From the NCBI GenBank assembly GCA_039819785.1, contig JBCBRH010000034.1, positions 1 to 52,905 of the forward strand: 52,905 nucleotides of DNA, read 5' to 3'. Positions 44,887 through 52,905 of this stretch are shown one piece after another; the stretch's first letter is position 1, and each line of letters opens with the position of its first letter. Source of the DNA: JBCBRD01 sp039819785. Lineage in GTDB: Bacteria > Pseudomonadota > Alphaproteobacteria > Rhizobiales > Hyphomicrobiaceae. Both the position numbers and the translations under genes were made by a program. The notes under the pieces were generated by a model, which made no database searches, was not told the DNA's origin, and saw only the letters and a list, made by a program, of their open reading frames with translations.

Positions 44887-44935
44887 ATCGCCAGTTTATG
44901 GTCCATGCCGCTTATGTAACGCTGGGTTTCGCGAT

Positions 44936-45529
44936 TCAATTGAGGGCTGCGACCGCTTCTGAAAACCCAGCCAGTGAGATCGGAATACCGATTCCAGCTT
45001 CTTCTGTCTGGAAGATAATAAAAATGGCGCTTTGACCCGATTGCAGCTGCTGTATGAGCTGTGCCTCCACGGTCACCTGTGCATAACAGGCAAAAGAGTG
45101 GCATCGGAGAAAGGGTGCGTTCCCGACATCCGTCCCATCAATTTTGAGGCCAAGCCCTGGTGGCAGTAACACGCCCAGTGGCGCGAAAACCCGCAAAACC
45201 TTGGTGCCATCGGAGAAAGTTTGAAAATAAACCGTCAGGCCGACGTTGTTGCGATCCTCGGCTGTGACACTTTGCACCACTGCACATACGTCATTCGATG
45301 CGCCCGGTGGCGGCGGACGGCAGACAACCTGCCAGTCGCCGTGTTGCGACCGCACGGTGCCATCGGTTGGACGGTTTTGCGCTGACAGCTGTGTTGTCAG
45401 GGCGCAGGCCATGATGCAGGTGAGCAACATGACGGCTATGCGCTGCAGAGTGAATGTGCTCTTGGGTGTTTTGTCGTTGCCCGGTTGGGCAGTTGTTGTC
45501 CGAGATAATTGAATTAGTTTTGTTTTCAT
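44936..45529 (-). CDS. Invasion-associated locus B (IalB) family protein
   Basis: The product has 197 residues from ATG 45529. A long basic N-region leads to a signal peptide (IAVMLLTCIMACALTTQLSA). The IalB domain follows: HGDWQVVC, VQSVTAEDRNNVGLTVYF, the PLGVLLPPGLGLKIDG core, then CHSFACYAQV with a probable disulphide. IalB homologues are periplasmic proteins widespread in alphaproteobacteria; the link to erythrocyte invasion is known only for Bartonella. The open frame runs back to 45817 without support. Confidence 0.88.
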   Translation of the reverse strand: MKTKLIQLSRTTTAQPGNDKTPKSTFTLQRIAVMLLTCIMACALTTQLSAQNRPTDGTVRSQHGDWQVVCRPPPPGASNDVCAVVQSVTAEDRNNVGLTVYFQTFSDGTKVLRVFAPLGVLLPPGLGLKIDGTDVGNAPFLRCHSFACYAQVTVEAQLIQQLQSGQSAIFIIFQTEEAGIGIPISLAGFSEAVAALN

Positions 45530-45977
45530 TGACCTATTTGGTTCCCGGTCACGTGCCGATTGGTCATCGGAACGGTTGCAGCGCGCGCGAGTGTGTGACA
45601 AATCACACGGAGCAGAGCGACAGTTTTGTTTAGGGGTGCTGAAGTCTTTGCTAGCGACGGTAGGTCGCGACCGACTTTCCTTGTTACTGTTTGTATCGTT
45701 TCCTAACCCAACCCGGCGAGATTGCGGCTTCCGCGCTTTTTGACGGTTTTGTGTGGCCAGGATTGAGACGAGTAGACTTTCATCCAAGTTGAATCGACGG
45801 CTACACGGTGTAGTCAATTCGATCTGATCACAAAGTAGGCATTTTCGCTTTCACCCGAACAGTTTTCTCGGCGCGCCCACCGGGGTTGTCTGCCAGATCA
45901 GCTGTTTAGAGGCTTCACTTTTCTGCTGTGCTCACACCGAGCCAATAAAATATGCCAATCGGCAAGGAGTTTGGGGA
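45530..45977. other. Divergent intergenic region before the cytochrome oxidase operon
   Basis: No gene is recognised. It contains a GGTCGCGACC palindrome near 45665 and CTACACGGTGTAG near 45812; either could be a regulatory site. AAGGAG lies 10 bases before ctaC. Confidence 0.4.
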
Positions 45978-46901
45978 ATGATGAAACAGGTTGGGACCGG
46001 CCTATCGACCGTGTTCTGGACAACCATGGCGACCGCAATGTTGTTCGCTTTTCCGGCTGCCGCAGTCGGCGTTGGTCAGCCCGAAAACGGTCAGCTTGGC
46101 ATGCAGATGCCCGTGACGGAAGTTGCGCGCGGGATTGTCGATTTCCATGATTTCGTGAACTACATCATCATTGCCATCACGCTGTTTGTTCTCGTGCTGA
46201 TGATCTATGTCATGTGGCGGTTCAGCGAGAAGAACAACCCGACGCCTTCGCGGACAACGCACAACACCTTTGTTGAGATTGTGTGGACCGTGGTGCCGAT
46301 CATCATCCTTGTGATCATCGCTGTTCCATCATTCAAATTGCTCAACCTGCAATACGCGTTCCCCAAGCCTGACCTGACGATCAAGGCGACCGGGTATCAG
46401 TGGTACTGGGTGCACAGCTATCCCGACTACGGCGATTTCGAGTTCGAAACTTACATGCTCGACGAGGATGGCCTTCAAGAACGTCGCGCTGCTGGATTGC
46501 CTGCTCCGCGGAACCTGGCTGTCGACAATGAAGTGCTGGTGCCTGTGAACAAGAACGTCCACGTTCTGGTCACGGCGGGTGACGTGCTTCACAACTGGAC
46601 CATTCCAGCATTTGGCACCAAGACAGACTCCGTTCCAGGCCGCATCACTGCCACGTGGTTCAAGGCCGAACGCGAAGGTGTTTTCTACGGGCAATGCTCC
46701 GAACTCTGCGGCGTCAACCACGCCTTCATGCCGATCGCGGTGCGGGTGGTGAGCCAAGACAAGTTCGACAGCTGGGTCAAAGCCATGGAAGAGGGTGATA
46801 CGGATGCGGCAGAAGCCATTGTCCGTCAGGCTGCTCTTGAGCATGCTGGTAAGAACCAAGTCGCTTTGACAGACGCAAACAAAGACAAAGACGCCGAATG
46901 A
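45978..46901 (+). CDS. ctaC: Cytochrome c oxidase subunit II
   Basis: The product has 307 residues. A signal peptide is followed by two membrane helices (about 50-75 and 95-118) and the periplasmic cupredoxin domain. The aromatic YQWYWVHSYPDYG, the histidine in VLHNWTIPAFG and the CuA motif C240-S-E-L-C244-G with downstream H248 and M251 are all present. It takes electrons from cytochrome c. First gene of the operon; AAGGAG precedes the ATG at 45978. Confidence 0.96.
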   Translation: MMKQVGTGLSTVFWTTMATAMLFAFPAAAVGVGQPENGQLGMQMPVTEVARGIVDFHDFVNYIIIAITLFVLVLMIYVMWRFSEKNNPTPSRTTHNTFVEIVWTVVPIIILVIIAVPSFKLLNLQYAFPKPDLTIKATGYQWYWVHSYPDYGDFEFETYMLDEDGLQERRAAGLPAPRNLAVDNEVLVPVNKNVHVLVTAGDVLHNWTIPAFGTKTDSVPGRITATWFKAEREGVFYGQCSELCGVNHAFMPIAVRVVSQDKFDSWVKAMEEGDTDAAEAIVRQAALEHAGKNQVALTDANKDKDAE

Positions 46902-47026
46902 CGAGACAGCGCGGCTCATGCTTTGGACGCGCCAATTTGCAGTCGTGAGTTTCACGATCCTGAACGAAGACCTGTTTGCCGGGATCTGAAAGACAGAAAC
47001 GCACAAAGAATGGGAAGAGAAACATA

Positions 47027-48703
47027 ATGGGTACCGCTGCTCACGCAGATTTTGACGCGAACGGAGCGCCACGCAGCTTCGTCAAGCGTTGGCTCTACTC
47101 AACGAACCACAAAGACATCGGGACGATGTATCTCATCTTCGCAATGATTGCGGGTGTGATCGGAGGACTCCTGAGTGTCGTCATGCGCATGGAGCTGGCG
47201 GACCCCGGCATCCAGTATTTCCATGGCCTTGCACACATGGTTTACGGCGTTGGCGATTCATCTGCTGACGCAGTGGATGCGGGCAAGCACATGTACAATG
47301 TGTTTGTGACTTCACACGGTTTGATCATGGTCTTCTTCATGGTCATGCCCGCGATGATTGGTGGTTTTGGCAACTGGTTTGTTCCGCTGATGGTCGGCGC
47401 GCCTGACATGGCGTTTCCGCGGATGAACAACATCTCGTTCTGGTTGCTGCCGGTTGCTTTCATTCTGCTGCTGCTTTCGATGTTCGTCGAAGGTCCGCCT
47501 GGGATGATGGGTGTCGGGGGCGGGTGGACGCTTTATCCGCCGCTGTCAACGTCGGGTCAGCCAGGACCAGCCATGGACTTCGCGATCCTGTCCATGCACG
47601 TCGCGGGTGCGTCCTCGATCCTGGGTGCGATCAACTTCATCACCACGATCTTCAACATGCGCGCACCGGGCATGACCCTGCATAAGATGCCGCTGTTTGT
47701 CTGGTCGGTTCTTGTCACCGCATTCCTGCTGCTGCTTTCGCTGCCAGTGTTTGCCGGTGCCATCACAATGATGCTGACGGACCGTAACTTCGGGACGACA
47801 TTCTTCGATCCTGCCGGTGGTGGTGACCCGATCCTTTATCAGCACCTCTTTTGGTTCTTCGCGCACCCTGAAGTTTATATTTTGATCCTGCCGGGCTTCG
47901 GTATGATTTCGCAGATCGTGTCCACGTTCTCGCGCAAGCCGGTCTTTGGATACTTGGGCATGGCCTATGCCATGGTCGCGATCGGGCTTGTCGGGTTCAT
48001 CGTGTGGGCGCACCACATGTACACCTCGGGCATCAGCGTGGATGCGCAGGCCTACTTCGTCTTCGCGACAATGGTGATTGCGGTGCCTACCGGCGTCAAA
48101 ATCTTCTCGTGGATTGCGACGATGTGGGGCGGATCGATCTCCTACAAGCTTCCGATGATGTGGGCTTTGGGCTTCATCTTCTTGTTCACGCTTGGCGGCG
48201 TGACCGGTGTGATGCTCGCCAACGCCGGCGTCGACCGTGCTTTGCATGACACCTACTATGTCGTGGCGCACTTCCACTACGTGCTGTCGCTGGGTGCCGT
48301 GTTCTCGATCTTTGCGGGCTGGTATTACTGGTTCCCGAAGATGACCGGGTACATGTACTCTGAGTTCTGGGGCAAAATGCACTTCTGGACCACGTTTATC
48401 GGTGCCAACATCCTGTTCTTCCCGCAGCACTTCCTCGGGCTGGCAGGTATGCCACGGCGCTATGTGGACTATCCCGATGGCTTTGCCTTCTGGAACAAGG
48501 TCTCGTCAATGGGCTCCTATATCACGGCCGTTGGAACGATCTTCTTCTTCATCGGGGTGTTTGTCGCGCTGGCGCGGCGTGAGCGGGTCTCTGAAAACCC
48601 ATGGGGTGTCGGTGCCACGACACTTGAATGGACACTGACTTCGCCACCGCCTTACCACTGCTTTGAGACGCTTCCGAAGATCAAAGCTTCCGAGGCTCAC
48701 TGA
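47027..48703 (+). CDS. ctaD: Cytochrome c oxidase subunit I
   Basis: The product has 558 residues with 12 membrane helices. WFFAHPEVYILILPGFG holds the CuB histidine and the tyrosine crosslink, and AHHMYTSGI the next CuB histidines. HFHYVLSLGAVF carries the haem a and a3 ligands. Residues of the K channel (IAVPTGVKIFSW) are in place, which fits an aa3 type A oxidase. ATG at 47027 has GGAAGAG upstream; the frame opens further to 46976 with a basic non-membrane stretch that is not part of the family. Confidence 0.96.
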   Translation: MGTAAHADFDANGAPRSFVKRWLYSTNHKDIGTMYLIFAMIAGVIGGLLSVVMRMELADPGIQYFHGLAHMVYGVGDSSADAVDAGKHMYNVFVTSHGLIMVFFMVMPAMIGGFGNWFVPLMVGAPDMAFPRMNNISFWLLPVAFILLLLSMFVEGPPGMMGVGGGWTLYPPLSTSGQPGPAMDFAILSMHVAGASSILGAINFITTIFNMRAPGMTLHKMPLFVWSVLVTAFLLLLSLPVFAGAITMMLTDRNFGTTFFDPAGGGDPILYQHLFWFFAHPEVYILILPGFGMISQIVSTFSRKPVFGYLGMAYAMVAIGLVGFIVWAHHMYTSGISVDAQAYFVFATMVIAVPTGVKIFSWIATMWGGSISYKLPMMWALGFIFLFTLGGVTGVMLANAGVDRALHDTYYVVAHFHYVLSLGAVFSIFAGWYYWFPKMTGYMYSEFWGKMHFWTTFIGANILFFPQHFLGLAGMPRRYVDYPDGFAFWNKVSSMGSYITAVGTIFFFIGVFVALARRERVSENPWGVGATTLEWTLTSPPPYHCFETLPKIKASEAH

Positions 48704-48712
48704 CGACACTTT

Positions 48713-48753
48713 CCGGGCCCGGTTAGAACACATGCTGTTTTTGCCGGGCCCGG
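48713..48753 (+). other. GC-rich hairpin in the ctaD-ctaB intergenic region
   Basis: CCGGGCCCGG occurs at 48713 and again at 48744, so the arms pair over 21 bases (each is also self-complementary). There is no U-run, so it may stabilise or process the ctaD message rather than end it. The remainder of the 305-base gap to ctaB shows nothing else. Confidence 0.55.
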
Positions 48754-49008
48754 GTTCCGGACTCATTGAGGACGAGCCGTGAGCCATCCAAAACGATTGG
48801 CGGTGATCATCCTCGCTGGCGTTTGACGCAACGGATGTTCGGCTGACGCGGACCCAAGTTTTTCAGCTGTTCTAGGCCGCTAATCCGCCAACTTGGCGGC
48901 TGAACGCAAACTGCAACACACAAGAATTCGGCTCATCAATCGCTTGATGGGGTGCTGGCTAGGCGAAGGCAGAAATGCCTTTCCGGCCTTGGGAGGTGAG
49001 AGCAAGAC

Positions 49009-49947
49009 ATGACGATGGCAATGGATCAGGCGAAACCCGCCAACCCCGCCTATGAACCCGCCGTGGGCGATTTCATCGCTCTGATGAAGCCGCGGGTCAT
49101 GTCGCTCGTCGTTTTCACCGCTCTGGTTGGTCTCGTCGCAGCGCCTGGCACATTGCATCCCGTGCTGGGGTGTATTGCGCTTTTGGCGATCACAGTGGGT
49201 GCTGGCGCCTCTGGTGCACTCAACATGTGGTATGACGCGGATATCGATCAGCACATGGCGCGCACGGCTGCGCGGCCCATCCCGCGTGGCAAGATTACGG
49301 AGCAGGAAGCCCTGACGTTCGGGACCATTCTGTCCGTGTTTTCCGTTCTAACGCTCGGTGTGATCGTCAATTGGGTGGCCGGTGCGCTGCTGGCCATCAC
49401 TATCGGATTCTACCTGTTCGTCTACACCATGTGGCTCAAGCGGCGGACACCGCAAAACATCGTAATTGGCGGTGCGGCAGGTGCATTCCCGCCGATGATC
49501 GGTTGGGCAGCTGTGACGGGTGGTGTGTCGATCGACAGCATCATTTTATTCATGTTGATCTTCATCTGGACGCCGCCGCACTTCTGGGCGTTGTCGCTCT
49601 ACCGCTGCCGGGATTATGAGCGCGTGGGTGTTCCCATGCTGCCCGTCGTTGCCGGCATGGAAGAGACGCGCAAACAGATTATGATCTACTCGGTGTTGCT
49701 CGTCGCTATTTCGCTGGCCCCCTATGCGACCGGGCTGGGCGGGCTCGTTTACTTTGTCAGCGCGATTGCGAGTGGTGCGGTGTTCCTTTGGCTGGCGTGG
49801 CAGGTGTACGCCACGACCGAAGAGGGCCGTGAAGCTGACCGGGTCGCAAAACGCTTGTTCCTGTATTCGATCTTCTACCTGTTTGCTTTGTTCGCCGTTA
49901 TTCTGGTTGAACACACGGTGAAGCACCTGTTCGGGGTGATGCTGTGA
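49009..49947 (+). CDS. ctaB: Protohaem IX farnesyltransferase (haem O synthase)
   Basis: The product has 312 residues with nine membrane helices. NMWYDADIDQHMARTAARPI is the first prenyl-diphosphate binding motif (DADID with magnesium-binding aspartates), and the second acidic motif follows in YRCRDYERVGVPMLPV. It makes haem O, the precursor of haem A for the oxidase. GGAGGTGA precedes the start. The stop shares a base with the next gene (TGATG). Confidence 0.95.
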   Translation: MTMAMDQAKPANPAYEPAVGDFIALMKPRVMSLVVFTALVGLVAAPGTLHPVLGCIALLAITVGAGASGALNMWYDADIDQHMARTAARPIPRGKITEQEALTFGTILSVFSVLTLGVIVNWVAGALLAITIGFYLFVYTMWLKRRTPQNIVIGGAAGAFPPMIGWAAVTGGVSIDSIILFMLIFIWTPPHFWALSLYRCRDYERVGVPMLPVVAGMEETRKQIMIYSVLLVAISLAPYATGLGGLVYFVSAIASGAVFLWLAWQVYATTEEGREADRVAKRLFLYSIFYLFALFAVILVEHTVKHLFGVML

Positions 49948-50099
49948 TGGCTGAAGACCAAGACGACGAGCTGATCAAACAAAGACGCCAGCGCATGCGG
50001 TCGATCGCGATCGGGCTGGCTTTGGCTGGTCTGGTGGTCCTGTTTTACATAGCAACGCTCGTCCGGTTGGGCGGGAATGTTTTGAACAAGGGGATATGA
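49947..50099 (+). CDS. CoxF-like small membrane protein of the oxidase operon
   Basis: The product has 50 residues, easily missed. A charged N-terminus (AEDQDDELIKQRRQRMR) leads to one membrane helix (SIAIGLALAGLVVLFYIATL) and a short tail. Both ends overlap neighbours, TGATG with ctaB and ATGA with ctaG, so it is translated with them. A short single-helix protein at this place is typical of alphaproteobacterial oxidase operons and is thought to help assembly. Confidence 0.85.
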   Translation: MAEDQDDELIKQRRQRMRSIAIGLALAGLVVLFYIATLVRLGGNVLNKGI

Positions 50100-50770
50100 T
50101 GGCAGTGGACGTCAACGTGAAGCCGGATGCGGCCTCTGGATCTGAGTCTGAAGCCGCCTCGAAAAAGCGCGTGTCGGGTGCTGATGCACGCGTCGCGATT
50201 TACTGTTCAGCCGTGGTGTTCGGCATGCTCGGCATGTCTTATGCCGCTGTGCCACTTTACCAGATTTTTTGCCAGGTGACGGGGTTTGCCGGCACAACCC
50301 AGCGTGCCGATGCGCCATCGTCCGTCATGCTCCCGCAGAACATCACGATGCGGTTTGACGCCAACACATCGTCTGGGCTGGACTGGAGCTTCCGGCCCAA
50401 GACCGCGAAGCAGACCGTGCAACTGGGCGAAAACCGGGTCGCGGTCTACCTTGCTACGAACAAAACCGATCAGCCACTTTGGGGTACGGCGACGTTCAAC
50501 GTGACGCCTGAATCGGCTGGGATCTATTTCAATAAGATCGAGTGCTTCTGTTTCACCGAGCAACTTCTGAAGCCCGGTGAATCTGTCGAGATGCCCGTCA
50601 ATTTCTTTGTCGATCCGGATATCGTCAAAGACAAAGACGCCAAGCACATTACACAGATTACGCTGTCCTATACGTTTTTCCCGCTGGACAAAACCGAGTC
50701 GAACGACAAGCGTGCGGACACTAAAATCTCACCTACACCCTCAGTAGAACAACCGAATAACGCCGGATAA
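50096..50770 (+). CDS. ctaG: Cytochrome c oxidase assembly protein CtaG (Cox11)
   Basis: The product has 224 residues. One membrane helix (about residues 35-58) is followed by the periplasmic copper-binding domain with the Cox11 motif CFCFTEQLLKPGES and the strand pattern FFVDPDI. It delivers copper to the CuB site of subunit I. The start overlaps the CoxF-like stop. Confidence 0.95.
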   Translation: MMAVDVNVKPDAASGSESEAASKKRVSGADARVAIYCSAVVFGMLGMSYAAVPLYQIFCQVTGFAGTTQRADAPSSVMLPQNITMRFDANTSSGLDWSFRPKTAKQTVQLGENRVAVYLATNKTDQPLWGTATFNVTPESAGIYFNKIECFCFTEQLLKPGESVEMPVNFFVDPDIVKDKDAKHITQITLSYTFFPLDKTESNDKRADTKISPTPSVEQPNNAG

Positions 50771-50795
50771 ACCGGAGCGACTGGAGACGTCATCC

Positions 50796-51704
50796 ATGGC
50801 CCACGCCAAAAATCACGATTATCACCTCCTTGATCCAAGTCCGTGGCCAGTGCTGGCATCGGTTGCCGCTCTTGTAACGGCCATTGGCGCGATTGCGTGG
50901 ATGCGAACGGCCAGCGGTGGTTTGGTGATCGGACCGCTTGAACTCAGCGGCTGGTATATGTTTGCGATCGGTATGACTGCGCTTGTCGCTGTTGCGTGGG
51001 CTTGGTGGGCCGATGTCTTCAAAGAGGCGCGTACGGGTGACCACACCCCGGTCGTGACGCTCCACCACCGGTATGGGATGATCTTGTTCATCGCATCCGA
51101 GGTGATGTTTTTCGTTGCGTGGTTCTGGGCCTACTTCGACGTTGCTTTGTTCCCAGCGGGCATTGAGACGCTTGAGAATTCGCAGCAGGTCGTCGGCATG
51201 GTGCAGCGGAACGAGTTGACGGGTGGGCAATGGCCACCGGTTGCGTCTGAAAACTTTAGCAGCACGTTCGATCCATGGGGACTCCCGCTGGTCAACACGC
51301 TGATCTTGCTGTTGTCGGGCTGCACTGTGACGTGGGCGCACCACGCATTGCTTGAAAACAACCGTAAGCATCTGGTCTGGGGCCTGGCGCTCACCGTTGC
51401 GCTCGGGTTTATCTTCACCTGCCTTCAGATTTATGAATACGGCCATGCTGCCTTTAGCTATTCGGGCCATATCTATGGTGCGACATTCTTCATGGCGACC
51501 GGCTTCCACGGCGCACACGTGTTCATCGGAACGATCTTCCTGGCCGTCTGCCTGTGGCGTGCAATGAATGGCGCGTTCACTGCCGAAAAGCACTTCTCGT
51601 TCGAGGCGGCTGCTTGGTACTGGCACTTCGTGGACGTCGTCTGGCTGTTCTTGTTCGCCTCCATCTACGTATGGGGTGCAGGTGCTCACGCTGGCGGTCA
51701 TTAA
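50796..51704 (+). CDS. ctaE: Cytochrome c oxidase subunit III
   Basis: The product has 302 residues and seven membrane helices. FIASEVMFFVAWFWAYFD carries the conserved glutamate, and HFVDVVWLFLFASIYVWG closes the protein. It stabilises subunit I against turnover inactivation. Nothing is unusual. It follows ctaG by 25 bases. Confidence 0.95.
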   Translation: MAHAKNHDYHLLDPSPWPVLASVAALVTAIGAIAWMRTASGGLVIGPLELSGWYMFAIGMTALVAVAWAWWADVFKEARTGDHTPVVTLHHRYGMILFIASEVMFFVAWFWAYFDVALFPAGIETLENSQQVVGMVQRNELTGGQWPPVASENFSSTFDPWGLPLVNTLILLLSGCTVTWAHHALLENNRKHLVWGLALTVALGFIFTCLQIYEYGHAAFSYSGHIYGATFFMATGFHGAHVFIGTIFLAVCLWRAMNGAFTAEKHFSFEAAAWYWHFVDVVWLFLFASIYVWGAGAHAGGH

Positions 51705-51845
51705 CGGCTAATCGCTGGCGTCTGATGCTGAGTGACGGCCCGTTTGCCAAGCATGAAGACCGGCAAGCATGACGACCGGTGCGGGACGACCTAAGAGTTG
51801 GCGCGTGATCAGCTGCAGAGTGGACGAGGCATCAACAAACAATGA

Positions 51846-51880
51846 GGGCTCGCGATCCGGTTGGACCGCGGGCTCTTTTG
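51846..51880 (+). terminator. Possible terminator after ctaE
   Basis: GGCTCGCGATCC pairs imperfectly (about 10 of 12 with G-U) with GGACCGCGGGCTC across GGTT, followed by TTTTG. It may end part of the transcripts before the DUF983 gene. Confidence 0.6.
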
Positions 51881-51912
51881 ATATTCGCGTAAGCGGTTGA
51901 AGGGCGATCTGG

Positions 51913-52338
51913 ATGACGAGCGAAAAGCGGACGCCGACGCCCGTGCAGGCTGGCCTGATGGGCAAGTGTCCGCGTTGCGGCGAGGGTCGATTGTTTTCAG
52001 GCGTGCTTACGCTGGGGCCCGCTTGCCCAAAGTGCCACCTGGATTACGCGTTTATCGACACAGGCGATGGGCCGGCGGTGTTTGCAATTTTTGTTCTTGG
52101 CGTCGTGGTTCTTGGTGGTGCTCTGTGGTTCGAGTTCACGTTCAACCCCGCGCTTTGGATTCATGTCGTGTTGTGGGGCATTGTCACGCCGGTGTTGGCA
52201 ATCGGGCTGCTGCGGGTCTTGAAGGGCACGCTGACCGGGCTGCAGTATGCCAACAAGGCCGAGGAGCACCGGCTTGATACAAATGACGGTGGAACTGCTG
52301 ACCCGCACGCGGGTGATGGCGGTCGAAATGACGGTTGA
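51913..52338 (+). CDS. DUF983 family membrane protein
   Basis: The product has 141 residues. An N-terminal zinc-ribbon-like pair CPRCGEG and CPKC is followed by two membrane helices (VFAIFVLGVVVLGGALWF and the next) and a polar acidic tail. DUF983 genes regularly stand between ctaE and SURF1 in alphaproteobacteria, which suggests a role in oxidase assembly. Six bases separate it from SURF1. Confidence 0.9.
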   Translation: MTSEKRTPTPVQAGLMGKCPRCGEGRLFSGVLTLGPACPKCHLDYAFIDTGDGPAVFAIFVLGVVVLGGALWFEFTFNPALWIHVVLWGIVTPVLAIGLLRVLKGTLTGLQYANKAEEHRLDTNDGGTADPHAGDGGRNDG

Positions 52339-52344
52339 GGCAGT

Positions 52345-52848
52345 ATGATCGAGAGACTGGTTGCAACGCGATTGATTTTGCCGGGCGTGTTGGCCGTTTT
52401 CGGAGTTGTCTTTCTCGTTTTGCTGGGCAACTGGCAGTGGCAAAGGCTGCAATGGAAAGAGGGCCTGATTGCCAAGCTTGAGGCAACCGCTCAGGCTGAT
52501 CCTGTGCCCCTCCAAAAGGCGCTGGAAGCTGGAGATGACATTGATGAGCTGCGCTTCAAGCGCGTTGTTGTGCGGGGCCAATATGATCACTCCAGCGAGA
52601 TGCATGTCTGGACGCCGGGTGATGGCGGTGCTGGATGGTCCGTGCTGACGCTCATGGTTTTGGACACGCCTGTTTCGATACGGGCAGGAGGCGCTAATGA
52701 TCGGATCATCGTTGACCGCGGTCGCGTGCCTGACGCCGCGAAGGAGCCGAAGACGCGTTCTGAGGGTCAAGTTGATGGGCTGCCAAAGATACCAGGGTCG
52801 GCAAACTTCCGAATGCGCCCAACGATTTCAACCATCCCATCAACTTGA
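52345..52848 (+). CDS. SURF1 family oxidase assembly protein, interrupted by contig-end artefact
   Basis: The genuine part is 52345 to 52779: a first membrane helix (LPGVLAVFGVVFLVLLGNWQ), then the WQWQRLQWKE motif and the periplasmic domain up to SEGQVDG. SURF1 helps insert haem A. From 52780 the frame reads foreign residues and stops at 52848. The reverse complement of 52780-52835 continues the true protein as MVEIVGRIRKFADPGIFG, in phase after VDG. Thus the gene is probably intact in the organism and the end of this sequence is chimeric. The normal protein would have a second membrane helix near the C-terminus. Confidence 0.85.
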   Translation: MIERLVATRLILPGVLAVFGVVFLVLLGNWQWQRLQWKEGLIAKLEATAQADPVPLQKALEAGDDIDELRFKRVVVRGQYDHSSEMHVWTPGDGGAGWSVLTLMVLDTPVSIRAGGANDRIIVDRGRVPDAAKEPKTRSEGQVDGLPKIPGSANFRMRPTISTIPST

Positions 52849-52905
52849 CCCTCAGAACGCGTCTTCGGCTCCTTCGCGGCGTCAGGCACGCGACCGCGGT
52901 CAACG
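52710..52905. repeat. Inverted duplication at the sequence end (70-bp perfect arms, 56-bp loop)
   Basis: Bases 52836-52905 are the exact reverse complement of 52710-52779. The loop in between is also inverted relative to the SURF1 gene. So 52780-52905 is a reversed copy of 52710-52779 plus the next 56 genuine bases. A perfect, end-of-sequence palindrome fits amplification or assembly snap-back and no known element. Confidence 0.92.

Noticed and set aside
52710..52905. Terminal palindrome as an insertion-sequence end or telomere hairpin
   Set aside because: The arms are part of the SURF1 coding sequence, and the loop is inverted SURF1 sequence, which fits a chimera only.

Overview
The window reads as a contig from an alphaproteobacterium, most likely of the Hyphomicrobiales (Rhizobiales) type. 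The evidence is the cluster ctaC-ctaD-ctaB-coxF-like-ctaG-ctaE-DUF983-SURF1, an IalB-type periplasmic protein, a BcsS-like outer membrane protein, a phasin and a fused PabB-PabC. No species can be named from the sequence alone. It falls into two unlike parts. Bases 1 to about 17,960 are the right-hand part of an integrated conjugative or mobilizable element whose left end lies outside the window. Bases 17,949 to 52,905 are ordinary chromosome.

The element carries part of a VirD4/TraG-type coupling protein, two small membrane proteins, a pair of related zinc-ribbon proteins of unknown function, an EmrE/EamA-like membrane protein, an HTH protein, a small serine resolvase beside a spaced inverted repeat, a secreted protein, a coiled-coil protein and a protein made of three 74-residue repeats. 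Next comes a compact operon: a ribbon-helix-helix regulator, a 936-residue MmeI-like restriction-modification enzyme, and a GHKL ATPase with a C-terminal nuclease-like motif. This operon is the best candidate here for an unusual defence system. After it come a TraA-type helicase lacking the relaxase domain, the antirestriction protein ArdA, and a large serine recombinase. The last codons of the recombinase run into the 3' end of an initiator tRNA-Met gene on the other strand, which marks the integration site.

The chromosomal part holds a DUF302 protein and an envelope/glycosyltransferase group (TVP38, GT2, GT39), the latter coupled to pabB-pabC. Then follow small membrane proteins, a large uncharacterised membrane protein, an esterase, a DUF2147 protein, a DevC-DevA-DevB type ABC exporter and a DUF533 protein. 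A TetR-MFP-RND efflux operon has a perfect palindromic operator upstream. It is followed by BcsS, a phasin, a PcfJ-like protein, a secreted rhodanese, IalB and the aa3-type cytochrome c oxidase operon.

The last 196 bases are an inverted duplication: a 70-base arm inside SURF1 returns in reverse complement at the very end. The 56 bases between the arms read correctly as SURF1 only on the opposite strand. This is the signature of a snap-back chimera at a contig end, so the apparent SURF1 C-terminus is false.
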